Of a stretch of 64,000 nt of DNA, positions 41,547 to 51,138 are shown in pieces. This stretch comes from Gilliamella mensalis. Lineage in GTDB: Bacteria; Pseudomonadota; Gammaproteobacteria; Enterobacterales; Orbaceae. The number at the start of each line of letters is the position of its first letter. The first letter of the stretch is position 1. The notes under the pieces are model-generated. The model saw only the letters and a list, made by a program, of their open reading frames with translations, had not been told where the DNA came from and searched no databases. Both the position numbers and the translations under genes were made by a program. Location: NCBI RefSeq assembly GCF_900103085.1, contig NZ_FMWR01000005.1:1-64000 (forward strand), in the 5' to 3' direction.

Positions 41547-41981
41547 ATGATCGCCTTAATTCAACGAGTAAAGCAAGCTAGCGTTACTGTAGACAATCAC
41601 ATTATTGGACAGATTAATCAGGGGTTGCTGATTTTACTCGGTGTTGAGCAAGACGATGACAAGCAAAAAGCAATTCGTTTATGTGAGAAGGTATTAGGCT
41701 ATCGTATTTTCAGTGATAATGACGGAAAAATGAATCTAAATGTTAGCCAAGCTAACGGCGAAGTATTAGTTGTTTCTCAATTCACTCTAGCTGCCGATAC
41801 CAAAAAAGGAATGCGTCCAAGTTTTACCAAAGGTGCTAAACCTGATGAAGCAAATAGGCTTTATCAGTTTTTTGTCAAGCAGTGTCAACAAAAAATAACC
41901 ACTCGAACGGGTCAATTTGCCGCCGACATGCAAGTGTCATTGGTTAATGATGGTCCAGTGACATTTTGGTTACAAGTTTAA
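41547..41981 (+). CDS. dtd: D-aminoacyl-tRNA deacylase
   Basis: Removes D-amino acids and glycine mischarged onto tRNA, a proofreading step in the cytoplasm. The 144-residue protein has the starting [13 protein letters not shown], the SQFTLAAD motif near residue 79 and the C-terminal cross-subunit NDGPVTFWL motif near residue 135. The length is standard. It follows yihY by 26 bases with a CCGGAG ribosome-binding site, as in enterobacteria. Confidence 0.97.
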   Translation: MIALIQRVKQASVTVDNHIIGQINQGLLILLGVEQDDDKQKAIRLCEKVLGYRIFSDNDGKMNLNVSQANGEVLVVSQFTLAADTKKGMRPSFTKGAKPDEANRLYQFFVKQCQQKITTRTGQFAADMQVSLVNDGPVTFWLQV

Positions 41982-42203
41982 TGCTCTGGACTAAAAAGAT
42001 ATTCTGATAATCTGTCATAAATTATTGCAATTTTTTCAACCATTATTGGTTGGTATTTAAAAATCCTATTTATCAAGCTTGTCAGAATTGTTCAACTTTA
42101 CATCATACTAATATTAGCACCCATGTTACTATTGGCTATTAAGTTATCCGCTAGACTTATTATATTCTACAATAGTGAGATAGAAAAAAGAGCATTGGAT
42201 AAA

Positions 42204-43136
42204 TTAATCATCAATGGTCAAATTACGAGTAGTCAAATCATATGGTGTTAATTGATAAACGTAATAGTTAAGCCAATTACTAAATAACAGATAAGCATGG
42301 CTACGCCACGTTGCTTTTGGCTCAGCATCGGGATTATTATCAGGAAAATAATTATAAGGGATATTTGGATTTATACCTGCCTTTAAATCACGAAAATATT
42401 CATTGGCTAATGTAAATGAATCATATTCGGGATGACCTGTCACAAAAGCCATACGTTTATCCGGGCTGGCCATTAAATAAGGTCCTGTAGTGTCAGATTT
42501 GGCTAAAATAGACAAATCCGTGTAATTTATAATTTTATCAATTGGAAAATCGGCATAACGCGAATGTGGCGCTAAAAAGGTATCATCAAAGCCTCGCGTT
42601 AAAATTGCATTAGGTTGAACAATTTGATGCTGATAAACACCCGATAACTTATGTGTACGAGTAAATTTAGGTAAATCATATAATACATTTAATGCCGCTT
42701 GCACCGCCCAACAAACAAACATGGTTGAAGTAACATGCTCTTTTGCCCATTTGATAATTTCAGTTAATTTAGGCCAATACACAACATCAGAAAAAGCGAC
42801 CTTACCTAGTGGTGCACCGGTTATAATTAGCCCATCAAAATTCTGTTCACGAATGTCATCAAAATCACAATAAAAACTGTTTAAATGTTCGACAGGTGTA
42901 TTTTTTGACTCACGTTGATCAATACGCAATAGCTGAATATCAATTTGTAAAGATGAATTAGAAAGTAAACGTAAAAATTGATTTTCAGTCTCTATTTTTT
43001 TAGGCATTAGGTTTAGAAAAAGAAGCTTAAGTGGACGAATTTCTTGAGTATTAGCACGTGATGAAGTCATAACAAATACATTTTCATTACGTAGCACATC
43101 AACCGCGGGTAATGAGTCAGGAATACAAATAGGCAT
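42204..43136 (-). CDS. metA: Homoserine O-succinyltransferase
   Basis: The first committed step of methionine synthesis from homoserine. The 310-residue protein has the nucleophile C142 in [11 protein letters not shown] and the histidine/glutamate pair in TGHPEYD near residue 235. Position 111 is glycine (GAPLGK), the residue linked to succinyl-CoA use; acetyl-CoA enzymes have glutamate there. The upstream tandem MetJ boxes imply repression by S-adenosylmethionine. The flanking genes are unrelated. Confidence 0.97.
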   Translation of the reverse strand: MPICIPDSLPAVDVLRNENVFVMTSSRANTQEIRPLKLLFLNLMPKKIETENQFLRLLSNSSLQIDIQLLRIDQRESKNTPVEHLNSFYCDFDDIREQNFDGLIITGAPLGKVAFSDVVYWPKLTEIIKWAKEHVTSTMFVCWAVQAALNVLYDLPKFTRTHKLSGVYQHQIVQPNAILTRGFDDTFLAPHSRYADFPIDKIINYTDLSILAKSDTTGPYLMASPDKRMAFVTGHPEYDSFTLANEYFRDLKAGINPNIPYNYFPDNNPDAEPKATWRSHAYLLFSNWLNYYVYQLTPYDLTTRNLTIDD

Positions 43137-43175
43137 AACAACGCTCCTAAAATGATAAATTATTTAAACGCAAAT

Positions 43176-43199
43176 AGACGTCTAGAAATCTATACAGCT
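43176..43199. promoter_or_regulatory. Tandem MetJ boxes upstream of metA
   Basis: Three consecutive 8-base units, AGACGTCT, AGAAATCT and ATACAGCT, start about 40 bases upstream of the metA start. The first is a perfect met box. The core ATAGACGTCTAGA is identical to that upstream of metK. The arrangement is typical for cooperative MetJ binding. Confidence 0.85.
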
Positions 43200-43363
43200 A
43201 AATATAGTGCGTTTTAGATTATTTGTCGAGATATTTTATTGAGGCAATAATAGACACGATATGTTAAAAAATCATGTTAATAGCTAATTGTCTGGTATAT
43301 TATTAATGCGTATTGGCAATACGGATCATTATCACCATAGTCTTCTGTTAAAATGGGAATGGA

Positions 43364-44176
43364 TTAAAAAGCTCTGGTATCCGTACGCCAAGTATCTGCA
43401 GTGAGCGCTTCACCAAAGTAACTATTTATTAATTTTTTGGTAATATCGCTTAACGGTGACGCCAATACTTCAGCAGTATTACCATATTCAACCAATTCAC
43501 CATTATGCATAACTAAAATTTCATCACTAATATGTTTCATCATCCCAATATCTTGTGTTACATAAACATAAGAAATATTTTGTTGAACTTGCAATGACAG
43601 CATCAAATTAACAATCTGTGAGCGCATCGAAATATCTAATGCAGCTAAAGCTTCATCAAGAATAATGACCTTGGGTTTTAAAATTAAAGCTCTTGCTAAT
43701 GCCACTCGTTGCTTTTGTCCAGCCGCCATCACTGTAGGATAATAAGAGGCATGCTCGGGCAATAATCCTACTTGTTTTAATACACTACTAATTAGCTTTT
43801 CACGCTCATGGGCATCATAATTGGTATTATGCTTAAGAGGGATTTCTAATAATTGTCCGATACGTAATCTAGGATCAAATGAACTTTCAACATGCTGAAA
43901 GATCATGCGAATCAGTTGGCAACGATGACTATAATCGCCGTATTGAACTTTATTACCATCAATCCAGATATCACCACTATCTGGTTTTATCATGCCGACT
44001 AACATTTTTGCCAATGTCGATTTTCCTGAGCCATTTTGTCCAATAATTGCCAGGGTTTTACCTTCATTAAGAGAAAACGATAATGTTTTCACCGCATCAA
44101 CACGTAAATGCCCCAAGAAACCTTTAGGGACTTTAAATTGCTTAGATAAGTTTCGTACTTTTAATATTGGATTCAT
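43364..44176 (-). CDS. sapF: SapF ABC transporter ATPase
   Basis: One of two ATPases of the Sap peptide/putrescine transporter. The 270-residue protein has Walker A GQNGSGKST (residues 46-54), the Sap-type signature AAGQKQR instead of LSGGQ, Walker B KVIILDEALAALD and the characteristic C-terminal FGEALTADTWR. The modified signature is the same as in E. coli SapF, so it is not decay. It is the last gene of sapBCDF, 22 bases after sapD. Confidence 0.95.
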   Translation of the reverse strand: MNPILKVRNLSKQFKVPKGFLGHLRVDAVKTLSFSLNEGKTLAIIGQNGSGKSTLAKMLVGMIKPDSGDIWIDGNKVQYGDYSHRCQLIRMIFQHVESSFDPRLRIGQLLEIPLKHNTNYDAHEREKLISSVLKQVGLLPEHASYYPTVMAAGQKQRVALARALILKPKVIILDEALAALDISMRSQIVNLMLSLQVQQNISYVYVTQDIGMMKHISDEILVMHNGELVEYGNTAEVLASPLSDITKKLINSYFGEALTADTWRTDTRAF

Positions 44177-44198
44177 CGAATATTCCTATTATTGACAG

Positions 44199-45188
44199 CT
44201 ACTCATCAGTATTTAACGGAAAATGGCAGGCTACGAAATGATCTTTTATCGGTATCAATTCCGGTGCCCAAATACACTGCTTTTGGGCATAAGGACAACG
44301 AGGGCCTAATCGACAACCAATCGGTAAATGTTCTAATGATGGAATCACACCAGGTAAAGTATTTAATGGACTTTTATGTGGCATTGCCTTACCAAAATCA
44401 GGAATTGCATAAATCAGTGCCTGAGTATAAGGATGATAAGGCGATTTAATTAAATCTTTACTATCCGCAACTTCAACAGTTTGCCCACAATACAGTACAT
44501 TGATACGATCAGTCCATCTTGTTACCATTTGCAGATCATGGCTGATAAGCAAAATAGTGGTTCCCATGTTTTGATTCATACTAGCAAGCAGCCTGAAAAT
44601 TTGGGCTTCGGTGGTTGCTTCCATCGCATTTGTCGGTTCATCTGCAATAAGTAGCTTTGGCTGATTAGCCAAGGCAATGGCTATCATCACTTTTTGACAT
44701 TCACCTTCGGTCAATTCAAACGAATAAGATTTTAAAATTTCCTTATGGTTCTTAATTCCTACCCGATGCAATAACTCGATTGCTCGATGTTTACGCCAAA
44801 ATAATCGTTGCCACCAATGACCTTTAAATGTTCTTGTTGGTATTGCATCAATTAACTGTTGGCCTACTTTCATAGAAGGATCTAAACAAGACTGAGGTTC
44901 CTGAAATATCATTGAGATATTGGCGCTAATAACTTTTCGACGCTGTTTAGGTGTTAACTTTAATAAATCAATATTATCAAAATGAAATCGATCAGCAGAA
45001 ATTTTCCAGTTATGATTAGTGACCCCTAAAATAGCTTTAGCAATAAGGCTTTTTCCTGAACCTGATTCACCAACCAAGCCTCGAATTTCACCTTCCGACA
45101 ACTTCAAATTAACGCGATCAATTGCGCGCAAAAGTCCATCAGGTGTAATAAACTCAATGGTTAAATTTCGAACATCCAATAATGCCAT
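44199..45188 (-). CDS. sapD: SapD ABC transporter ATPase
   Basis: The second ATPase of the Sap transporter, 329 residues. Walker A is GESGSGKS (about residues 40-47). The signature is the unusual LTEGECQKV as in E. coli SapD, and Walker B is [13 protein letters not shown]. The oligopeptide-transporter C-terminal cysteine region ([14 protein letters not shown]) is present. E. coli SapD also supports ATP-dependent potassium uptake through TrkH/TrkG. It lies 2 bases after sapC. Confidence 0.96.
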   Translation of the reverse strand: MALLDVRNLTIEFITPDGLLRAIDRVNLKLSEGEIRGLVGESGSGKSLIAKAILGVTNHNWKISADRFHFDNIDLLKLTPKQRRKVISANISMIFQEPQSCLDPSMKVGQQLIDAIPTRTFKGHWWQRLFWRKHRAIELLHRVGIKNHKEILKSYSFELTEGECQKVMIAIALANQPKLLIADEPTNAMEATTEAQIFRLLASMNQNMGTTILLISHDLQMVTRWTDRINVLYCGQTVEVADSKDLIKSPYHPYTQALIYAIPDFGKAMPHKSPLNTLPGVIPSLEHLPIGCRLGPRCPYAQKQCIWAPELIPIKDHFVACHFPLNTDE

Positions 45189-45190
45189 AA

Positions 45191-46051
45191 TTAAGTTCCA
45201 GCTCGCCGGCCATATAATCCAAAGTTGAATAAATAAACCAAAATAATTGTAGCAGAAACCGCAATGCCCGGAGATAAAAAGGCTAAATAATTGGTGGCGA
45301 TGATATCTTTCATTTGAAACATCATCATGCCTAAATCTGGTCGTGATACATCATTAGCAAACCCCAAAAAGGTTATAGTGGTAATCGCTAAAATAATTGA
45401 ACTAAATAACGAAACAATTTCAGTCAAATAAACTGGCAAAATATTAGGAAGAATATAATGATTAAAAATTGAGAAAGGAGATAACCCATCTAACCGATAA
45501 GCCTTAATGTAAATCTTATTCCATTCATTAATAGCACGTTGGTGAATATTGTAGATAAAACCAGGGGTATAAGATAAACCAATGACAAGTAACATATTTG
45601 TTATGTTATCTCCTAGCACTAAACTAATCACTATCACACCCAATAAAGGGGGAATAACCATACAAAACCGAAAGAGTAAAAGAACAAAAGTGCGCAACAA
45701 TGGAATAAAAAACATTAAGTAGTTAATCAATCCACCAATAACAATCACATAAAATACAGTTTTAAATGTCATTGACATAGTTGAACGATAACCAATTAAC
45801 AGAAAATTAAAAATATCTTGTCCCTTTGCATTGGTACCCAATATATGATTTACATCGCCATTTACCCACCATGCAGGCGGTAAACTTATTGCATATACGG
45901 GATCTATATGTGCGTGGAAAAACCATTTGGTTGACAATAACACAGACGCAATTACCAAAATTCCATAAAAACCAACCAGCAAATAAAGGTTACTATGCAA
46001 CTTATGCAAGTATCTTGTTGCAATGCTGATTACCTTAGCTATCCTAGACAT
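45191..46051 (-). CDS. sapC: SapC ABC transporter permease
   Basis: An inner-membrane permease of the DppC/OppC type, 286 residues with about six membrane segments. An N-terminal helix (about 22-42) is followed by an extracytoplasmic part with [20 protein letters not shown]. An EAA-type loop, [17 protein letters not shown], near residue 190 contacts the ATPases. It overlaps the end of sapB by 8 bases, so the two are translationally coupled. Confidence 0.94.
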   Translation of the reverse strand: MSRIAKVISIATRYLHKLHSNLYLLVGFYGILVIASVLLSTKWFFHAHIDPVYAISLPPAWWVNGDVNHILGTNAKGQDIFNFLLIGYRSTMSMTFKTVFYVIVIGGLINYLMFFIPLLRTFVLLLFRFCMVIPPLLGVIVISLVLGDNITNMLLVIGLSYTPGFIYNIHQRAINEWNKIYIKAYRLDGLSPFSIFNHYILPNILPVYLTEIVSLFSSIILAITTITFLGFANDVSRPDLGMMMFQMKDIIATNYLAFLSPGIAVSATIILVYLFNFGLYGRRAGT

Positions 46052-46973
46052 AGTTTACCTTATGACGCAATGGATAAATAGCAATGGCGGTAATATCACC
46101 CAATAGTGTCAACAAGCTTATTACTGTACCACAGGCAAGAATTGCAATCGAAATGATAAAATAATTATGATGGTGATACGCAATCATCACCCACTGCCCA
46201 AGTCCTTCTCGATTATATAAAATTTCTATAACCATGGTAGAAAACAACAGTGTCGTTGTATTATACGTTAACTGTGGAATCGTTGCAGGAATAGAATTAG
46301 GTAATAAATGCCGACGTAAAATTTTCAAAAAAGACCTTTCTCGAATAATTGCCATTTTTATAAAGTTTTGATAAGAGGTATTTTTTACTGATTGGCTCAC
46401 TAATTGAATAGTCATAATACTTGGTTGAATGGCCAAAATAAGCATAGGTAAAAGTAAATAGTGAAACTGCTCCATCAATAGAGTCATCTTATCATCGCTT
46501 GAAGAAAGCAAGATGTCTAACATAGATATACTTGTTTTAGCTGGAAATAAATAAAAATTCAACGATACTGACCATGAAGGCGATATTAAAAACATAATAA
46601 CAACAACAAGTAAAACTAATGGACATGAATAAAGCAATAAACACCCTAAGCGAATTATGTTATTTAACCAATAAACGTTACTCAGTCCAAGAAAGATCCC
46701 TAAAGGTAACCCAATGAGTAATGTAACAAGTAAAGCTAAAAGACAAAGTTCAAATGTGGCAGAAAGAGTATGAAAAAAATGTACTTTTTCCCCTGATATT
46801 AGAATAAATTTTCCTTGTAACAATTGTTGAAAAAAAGCACTATAGGCATCAATAAAACTAGGCTCCCCCAGCATTGAATGAGGCGAAAAATACACAAGAC
46901 AAAAGCTTATCTGAGCGAGAACACAGATAATAAATATAAACCTCACTATTTTTTTTAAAATATAGATAATCAT
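46044..46973 (-). CDS. sapB: SapB ABC transporter permease
   Basis: An inner-membrane permease of the DppB/OppB type, 309 residues with about six membrane segments. The first (about 8-28) starts directly after the initiator. The family EAA-type loop is present as KMAIIRERSFLKILRRHLLPN near residues 205-225. It is the first gene of the local sap operon: the substrate-binding gene sapA, first in enterobacteria, is missing. The rne terminator lies just upstream, so the operon's promoter must be within about 75 bases or read-through must occur. Confidence 0.93.
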   Translation of the reverse strand: MIIYILKKIVRFIFIICVLAQISFCLVYFSPHSMLGEPSFIDAYSAFFQQLLQGKFILISGEKVHFFHTLSATFELCLLALLVTLLIGLPLGIFLGLSNVYWLNNIIRLGCLLLYSCPLVLLVVVIMFLISPSWSVSLNFYLFPAKTSISMLDILLSSSDDKMTLLMEQFHYLLLPMLILAIQPSIMTIQLVSQSVKNTSYQNFIKMAIIRERSFLKILRRHLLPNSIPATIPQLTYNTTTLLFSTMVIEILYNREGLGQWVMIAYHHHNYFIISIAILACGTVISLLTLLGDITAIAIYPLRHKVNYV

Positions 46974-47003
46974 TGTATATCTTTATCGCAGGTACGATTT
47001 GAT

Positions 47004-47035
47004 AAAACAACGGTGATATATATCACCGTTGTTTT
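47004..47035. terminator. 32-base perfect palindrome after rne
   Basis: AAAACAACGGTGATAT is followed directly by its exact complement, giving 16-base-pair arms with no extra loop. A4 and T4 tracts at the ends make it a possible terminator in both directions. It starts 14 bases past the rne stop and precedes sapB. Confidence 0.85.
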
Positions 47036-47048
47036 AGTATATTATCGG

Positions 47049-49733
47049 TTAATCGTGTATCACTGGTTTACTTGCTGCAGCATAAGCATGATCTTGAGCG
47101 CTTAAACCACCGGCATTACCTTTACCTTCAAAACGATAATCTGACTCTTCACGTGATTTTATTCCAATAACAGAAGTCACATATTCTGGCGCGGGTGCTT
47201 TAGTCATTGCGGAAGAAGAATAACCGATTGATTGTGAACCATTAATGACTAAATCAACATCATGACTATTTTGCTCACTATCTTTAACATTTTCTTGAAC
47301 ATCGATTAATGCCGAACTTGTTGATACCTCATCAACAGTAGCAACATCATTTAGGTGCTCTTCATTTTTAACAATGACAGGAAGTAAAAGTGAAGGGATG
47401 ACAGGTACCACAATATTTGGTTCATCATTCGTTATTTGACTGTAATCAACAGTAACTCGACCTAATGCTAATTCTAATGATGCAGCAGCAAATGGTAACG
47501 GCATTGGCGACTGTTTTAGTTCTACATTACGAACACGGCGTTTATTACGTTGACCATTCATTCGTAAATGTCTTGACGTACGGCGCTGACGCTTCGGTTG
47601 AGATTCCGAGATAATATTGTCTTTAGATGGTTCAGATACAATAACTGGTAATAATAAAGAAGGAATAATGACTCTTTCTTGTTCAGTCTGTATCGTAATA
47701 TCAGTATTTCTAACACGAACACTTTTAGTTAAAACTCGTTGTTGGCGTCTTGGTTTAACTTCACGTTGTTTTGATTGTGTAGCCTCACCCGCAACTCTAT
47801 CTGTCTTAAGACTATTTTCTGAGTTTGACAAATTAGTATTTGAATTATTATTTTGTTTGGCTCGACGATTATTATTTCGATTCGACTCTTTCATCTCCTC
47901 TGTAGAGCCTGCTGCAACAATGTTAGTATTATTTGCTAAATTATTGTTTCTGTTATTGCGTTGACGTCGATTGTTTGAACGTTGATTATCTCGTCTTTTG
48001 ACCGCTTTGGGTTTTACCTCTGGCTGAGGTTCAGCTTTTTCTGTAACAAATAATTTACGTAGCTTACCAAACAATCCACTAAACAAACTGCCTGATTTTT
48101 TAGTTTTTGGTGCCGCCTTTTCTTTTGATGCTACACATGCTTCAACTTTAGGACCTGACAATACGGCTTGTTCAACAATAACTTCCACTGCTTGTTGTTC
48201 ATCTTCCTCTTCTTCAAGTTCACGAATCAGTTTCGGAAGATTATAACTTAGTACGTCTGTTTCTTCGCCTCTACGCTTACGAATCACTTTATACAGTGGT
48301 GTTTCCATCTCTTCATCGCCAGCAATCACAATTTTGACATCAGGGTGCATGCTTTCAATATAAGTGATAGCGCGACGTTTTTCGTTGAGTAAATAGCTCG
48401 CTATAGGTACCGGTACGATGACATCGATTTGTACAGTATTATCTTTCATCGCTTCTTCTTGAATTAATCGAAGGATCGATAAAGACAATGAGTTATTATC
48501 ACGAACGGTGCCTGTTCCTTGACAACGTGGACAAATATGATGAGTGGCTTCACGTAATGAAGGGCTTAAACGTTGACGAGACATTTCGAGCAAACCAAAA
48601 CGAGAAATACGGGTCGTTTGGATACGCGCACGGTCAGTCTTCATTGCATCTTTAAGGCGATTTTCTACCTCACGCTGATTACGAACTGGTGTCATATCAA
48701 TAAAATCGATAACAATCAAACCACCTAAGTCACGTAAGCGTAGTTGGCGCGCAATTTCTTCCGCTGCCTCAAGATTAGTATTAAATGCAGTTTCTTCAAT
48801 ATCACTACCACGAATTGATTTAGCTGAGTTAATATCGATTGCAGTCAACGCTTCAGTAGTATCAATGACAATTGAACCGCCAGAAGGTAAGCGAACTTCA
48901 CGCTGGAATGCTGATTCAATCTGACCCTCAATTTGGAAATGATTAAATAATGGCACATCCCCATCATAAAATTTTAAACGACTAACGTACTCAACACGTC
49001 CTAAATCAGCTAATCGTTTTTTAGCCATATCAAGTACTTTAGGATTATCAATTAAAATATCACCGACATCATCACGTAAATAATCACGGAATGCTCGTGT
49101 AATAATATCGCTTTCTTTATGAATTAAACTTGGAGCAGGATGTTTTTTTGCCTCATTTTGAATGGCAGTCCAATAGTTAACTAAAGCGTCTAAATCTTGT
49201 TGTAACTCTTCTTGGCTTTTACCAACCCCTGCTGTTCTAGCTATCACACCCATACCTTTAGGTTTTTCGATAGCATCAATAATACGTTTAAGATCGGCTC
49301 GTTCTTCACCCTCTATACGACGCGAAACACCACCAGCACGAGGATCATTAGGCATCAAGACTAAATAACTACCAGCTAAGCTAATGTAGGTCGTTAAAGC
49401 TGCACCTTTTTTGCCACGAATCTCTTTTTCAATTTGAATAAGGACTTCTTGTCCTTCTTGTAGATGTTTAATACTACGACGACCACTAATATTAGATGGG
49501 AAATAGCTTTCAGCAATCTCTTTTAAAGGTAAAAATCCATCACGTTCGCCACCATAAGAGACAAACGCAGCCTCTAAACTTGGATTGATTTTAGTAATTT
49601 TACCTTTATAAATATTGGCTTTCTTTTGTTCATGACCAAGGCTTTCGATATCTAAATCATATAAGCGCTGACCATCAACAAGCGCAACCCTCAGCTCTTC
49701 TTGCTGAGTTGCGTTGATTAGCATTCTTTTCAT
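47049..49733 (-). CDS. rne: Ribonuclease E
   Basis: The endonuclease that starts most mRNA decay and matures rRNA and tRNA, and scaffolds the degradosome at the inner membrane. The 894-residue protein has an S1 domain (about 35-120), the catalytic DNase I-like region with IDFIDM near residue 344, and the Zn-link CPRCQGTG near 404. The C-terminal half holds an amphipathic membrane-targeting helix (SLFSGLFGKLRKLF, about 548-562), arginine/asparagine-rich RNA-binding parts and a tail with MTKAPAPEYV and FEGKGNAGG. That tail matches the PNPase-binding end of E. coli RNase E. The scaffold is shorter than E. coli's 1061-residue total. Confidence 0.96.
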   Translation of the reverse strand: MKRMLINATQQEELRVALVDGQRLYDLDIESLGHEQKKANIYKGKITKINPSLEAAFVSYGGERDGFLPLKEIAESYFPSNISGRRSIKHLQEGQEVLIQIEKEIRGKKGAALTTYISLAGSYLVLMPNDPRAGGVSRRIEGEERADLKRIIDAIEKPKGMGVIARTAGVGKSQEELQQDLDALVNYWTAIQNEAKKHPAPSLIHKESDIITRAFRDYLRDDVGDILIDNPKVLDMAKKRLADLGRVEYVSRLKFYDGDVPLFNHFQIEGQIESAFQREVRLPSGGSIVIDTTEALTAIDINSAKSIRGSDIEETAFNTNLEAAEEIARQLRLRDLGGLIVIDFIDMTPVRNQREVENRLKDAMKTDRARIQTTRISRFGLLEMSRQRLSPSLREATHHICPRCQGTGTVRDNNSLSLSILRLIQEEAMKDNTVQIDVIVPVPIASYLLNEKRRAITYIESMHPDVKIVIAGDEEMETPLYKVIRKRRGEETDVLSYNLPKLIRELEEEEDEQQAVEVIVEQAVLSGPKVEACVASKEKAAPKTKKSGSLFSGLFGKLRKLFVTEKAEPQPEVKPKAVKRRDNQRSNNRRQRNNRNNNLANNTNIVAAGSTEEMKESNRNNNRRAKQNNNSNTNLSNSENSLKTDRVAGEATQSKQREVKPRRQQRVLTKSVRVRNTDITIQTEQERVIIPSLLLPVIVSEPSKDNIISESQPKRQRRTSRHLRMNGQRNKRRVRNVELKQSPMPLPFAAASLELALGRVTVDYSQITNDEPNIVVPVIPSLLLPVIVKNEEHLNDVATVDEVSTSSALIDVQENVKDSEQNSHDVDLVINGSQSIGYSSSAMTKAPAPEYVTSVIGIKSREESDYRFEGKGNAGGLSAQDHAYAAASKPVIHD

Positions 49734-50475
49734 TATTCTACACTCTTGATTAATCTTAATTAACTGTAGGTAGAATCTTATTATTGATAAGTGATTATTT
49801 TAACAATGATGAATAATGGTTCTTAACTAAATATTTGTATACAGCATTCATTATTTTATTTGTGTTATTTTTGTTATTATTTTATGTGAATCCGATACCG
49901 CTTACACCACATCAATATAATACATTAAGTAAAATATTAAATTAAAAAGACTAAATACTTTACAAAAAACTTAATTGTATAATTTATTGACACTATTAAT
50001 ATGGTTAATTTGCAACCCACAGTATTTTACCGATTTTGGCAAACAAACTAAATCTTTACGCAATTGTTTAAAATAAACATATTATCTAATTATAATGATT
50101 CTACTTACGCTATTTTATTTTGACAAACTGTAATGTCTAACGCCATTGCTGCATTACAAGGATAAAATTATCCCTCACTATTATTAACGTTTCAGCCAAG
50201 GATAGCAAGCAAATTAAGATGGCTGTTTTATAAACAGTTGAGGGGGTGTTTTTTCTTATTTTCCATTAACCAACCACATTATAAATAACTTGGTTGATTT
50301 GCTTATATTTTTATACTAAAACGCCTATTTACTTAAAGCATATTTACACTCAATTTAGCTGATTCATTCTTCTGTTCACAAAAAATAAAGAGATGAAGCA
50401 ATTGTGCATAACAAAAGTTAATCAGTATAATTGTGAATAAATAATATTATAATTTAAAATGAGAAATATCTATTT
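49734..50475. other. Gene-free region upstream of rne and syd, with a possible rne leader
   Basis: About 740 bases separate two divergent genes. On the minus strand, TGCAGCAATGGCGT (near 50140-50155) and GGGTTGCAAATTAACC (about 50003-50018) resemble, from memory, blocks in the long rne upstream region of E. coli, where a leader of about 360 nt lets RNase E regulate its own mRNA. The second block can form a small hairpin about 270 bases before the rne start. Near 50218-50232, CTGTTTTATAAACAG is a short palindrome of unknown role. No ORF or tRNA is seen. Confidence 0.4.
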
Positions 50476-51009
50476 ATGAGCTCTACTGATAAAATAGCCT
50501 TACTTAATTTTACTGCGCGTTGGATTAACCAATTCAACTTCGCACCATCAAGTGAAGAATTACATGCTATCGCCTCTCCATGTATTTTAAAAACGCAGCA
50601 ACTTACGGTATATTGGCAACCATTCTTATTAGAACCACCAAGCGATCTCTCAATTGTTGAACAAGTCATTGGCATCACGTTACATGCCTGCGCTCACTTT
50701 TTTTATGGCACACAATATGCTGGAAATATGACTGCTCAATTTGTCAACACCCACTTAACCTTAATTCAAGCATGGAATGACGACGATTTTTCAACGTTAG
50801 AACAAAATTTAATTGCACATTTATCCCAACAAAAAAAATTAAAACGCATACCAACCATCTTTATTGCATCGACAGATGAAAGCACTGAAATCATTGCCAT
50901 CAATAATTTAACAGGCGAAATCGTAAAAGAAGATTTAATTACCGGTGAATTAATTGTCCTAGCACACGATTTAACTACTTTTTTAGATAAGCTAATTGTT
51001 ACATGTTAA
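50476..51009 (+). CDS. syd: SecY-interacting protein Syd
   Basis: A peripheral membrane protein that binds SecY and is thought to monitor SecYEG assembly. The 177-residue protein follows E. coli Syd: SSEELHAIASPCI near residue 25, YWQPF near 47, FYGTQYAGNMTAQF near 76, LIQAWNDDDF near 97 and NLIAHLSQQKKLKRIPTIFIA near 112. The length is standard. It is divergent from rne; the start ATG 50476 matches the family N-terminus. Confidence 0.93.
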   Translation: MSSTDKIALLNFTARWINQFNFAPSSEELHAIASPCILKTQQLTVYWQPFLLEPPSDLSIVEQVIGITLHACAHFFYGTQYAGNMTAQFVNTHLTLIQAWNDDDFSTLEQNLIAHLSQQKKLKRIPTIFIASTDESTEIIAINNLTGEIVKEDLITGELIVLAHDLTTFLDKLIVTC

Positions 51010-51075
51010 ACAATAATTGCTTGGCAATAATACAATACTTGTGCGCATCTTTTGCAAAAGTAACGATTATCAAAA

Positions 51076-51105
51076 TTGTATCTTACAAAATAATGTGTAT
51101 ATAAT
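51076..51105 (+). promoter_or_regulatory. Likely aspC promoter
   Basis: A perfect TATAAT (51100-51105) with a GCG discriminator lies 34 bases before the aspC start. A weak -35, TTGTAT (51076-51081), is at 18-base spacing. Confidence 0.55.
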
Positions 51106-51138
51106 GCGTTGAAAGTCATTAGATCAGATGGGTGAATT

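Noticed and set aside
50454-50678. Minus-strand frame opposite the start of syd
   Set aside because: It has no family resemblance and lies entirely within or opposite the well-supported syd gene.
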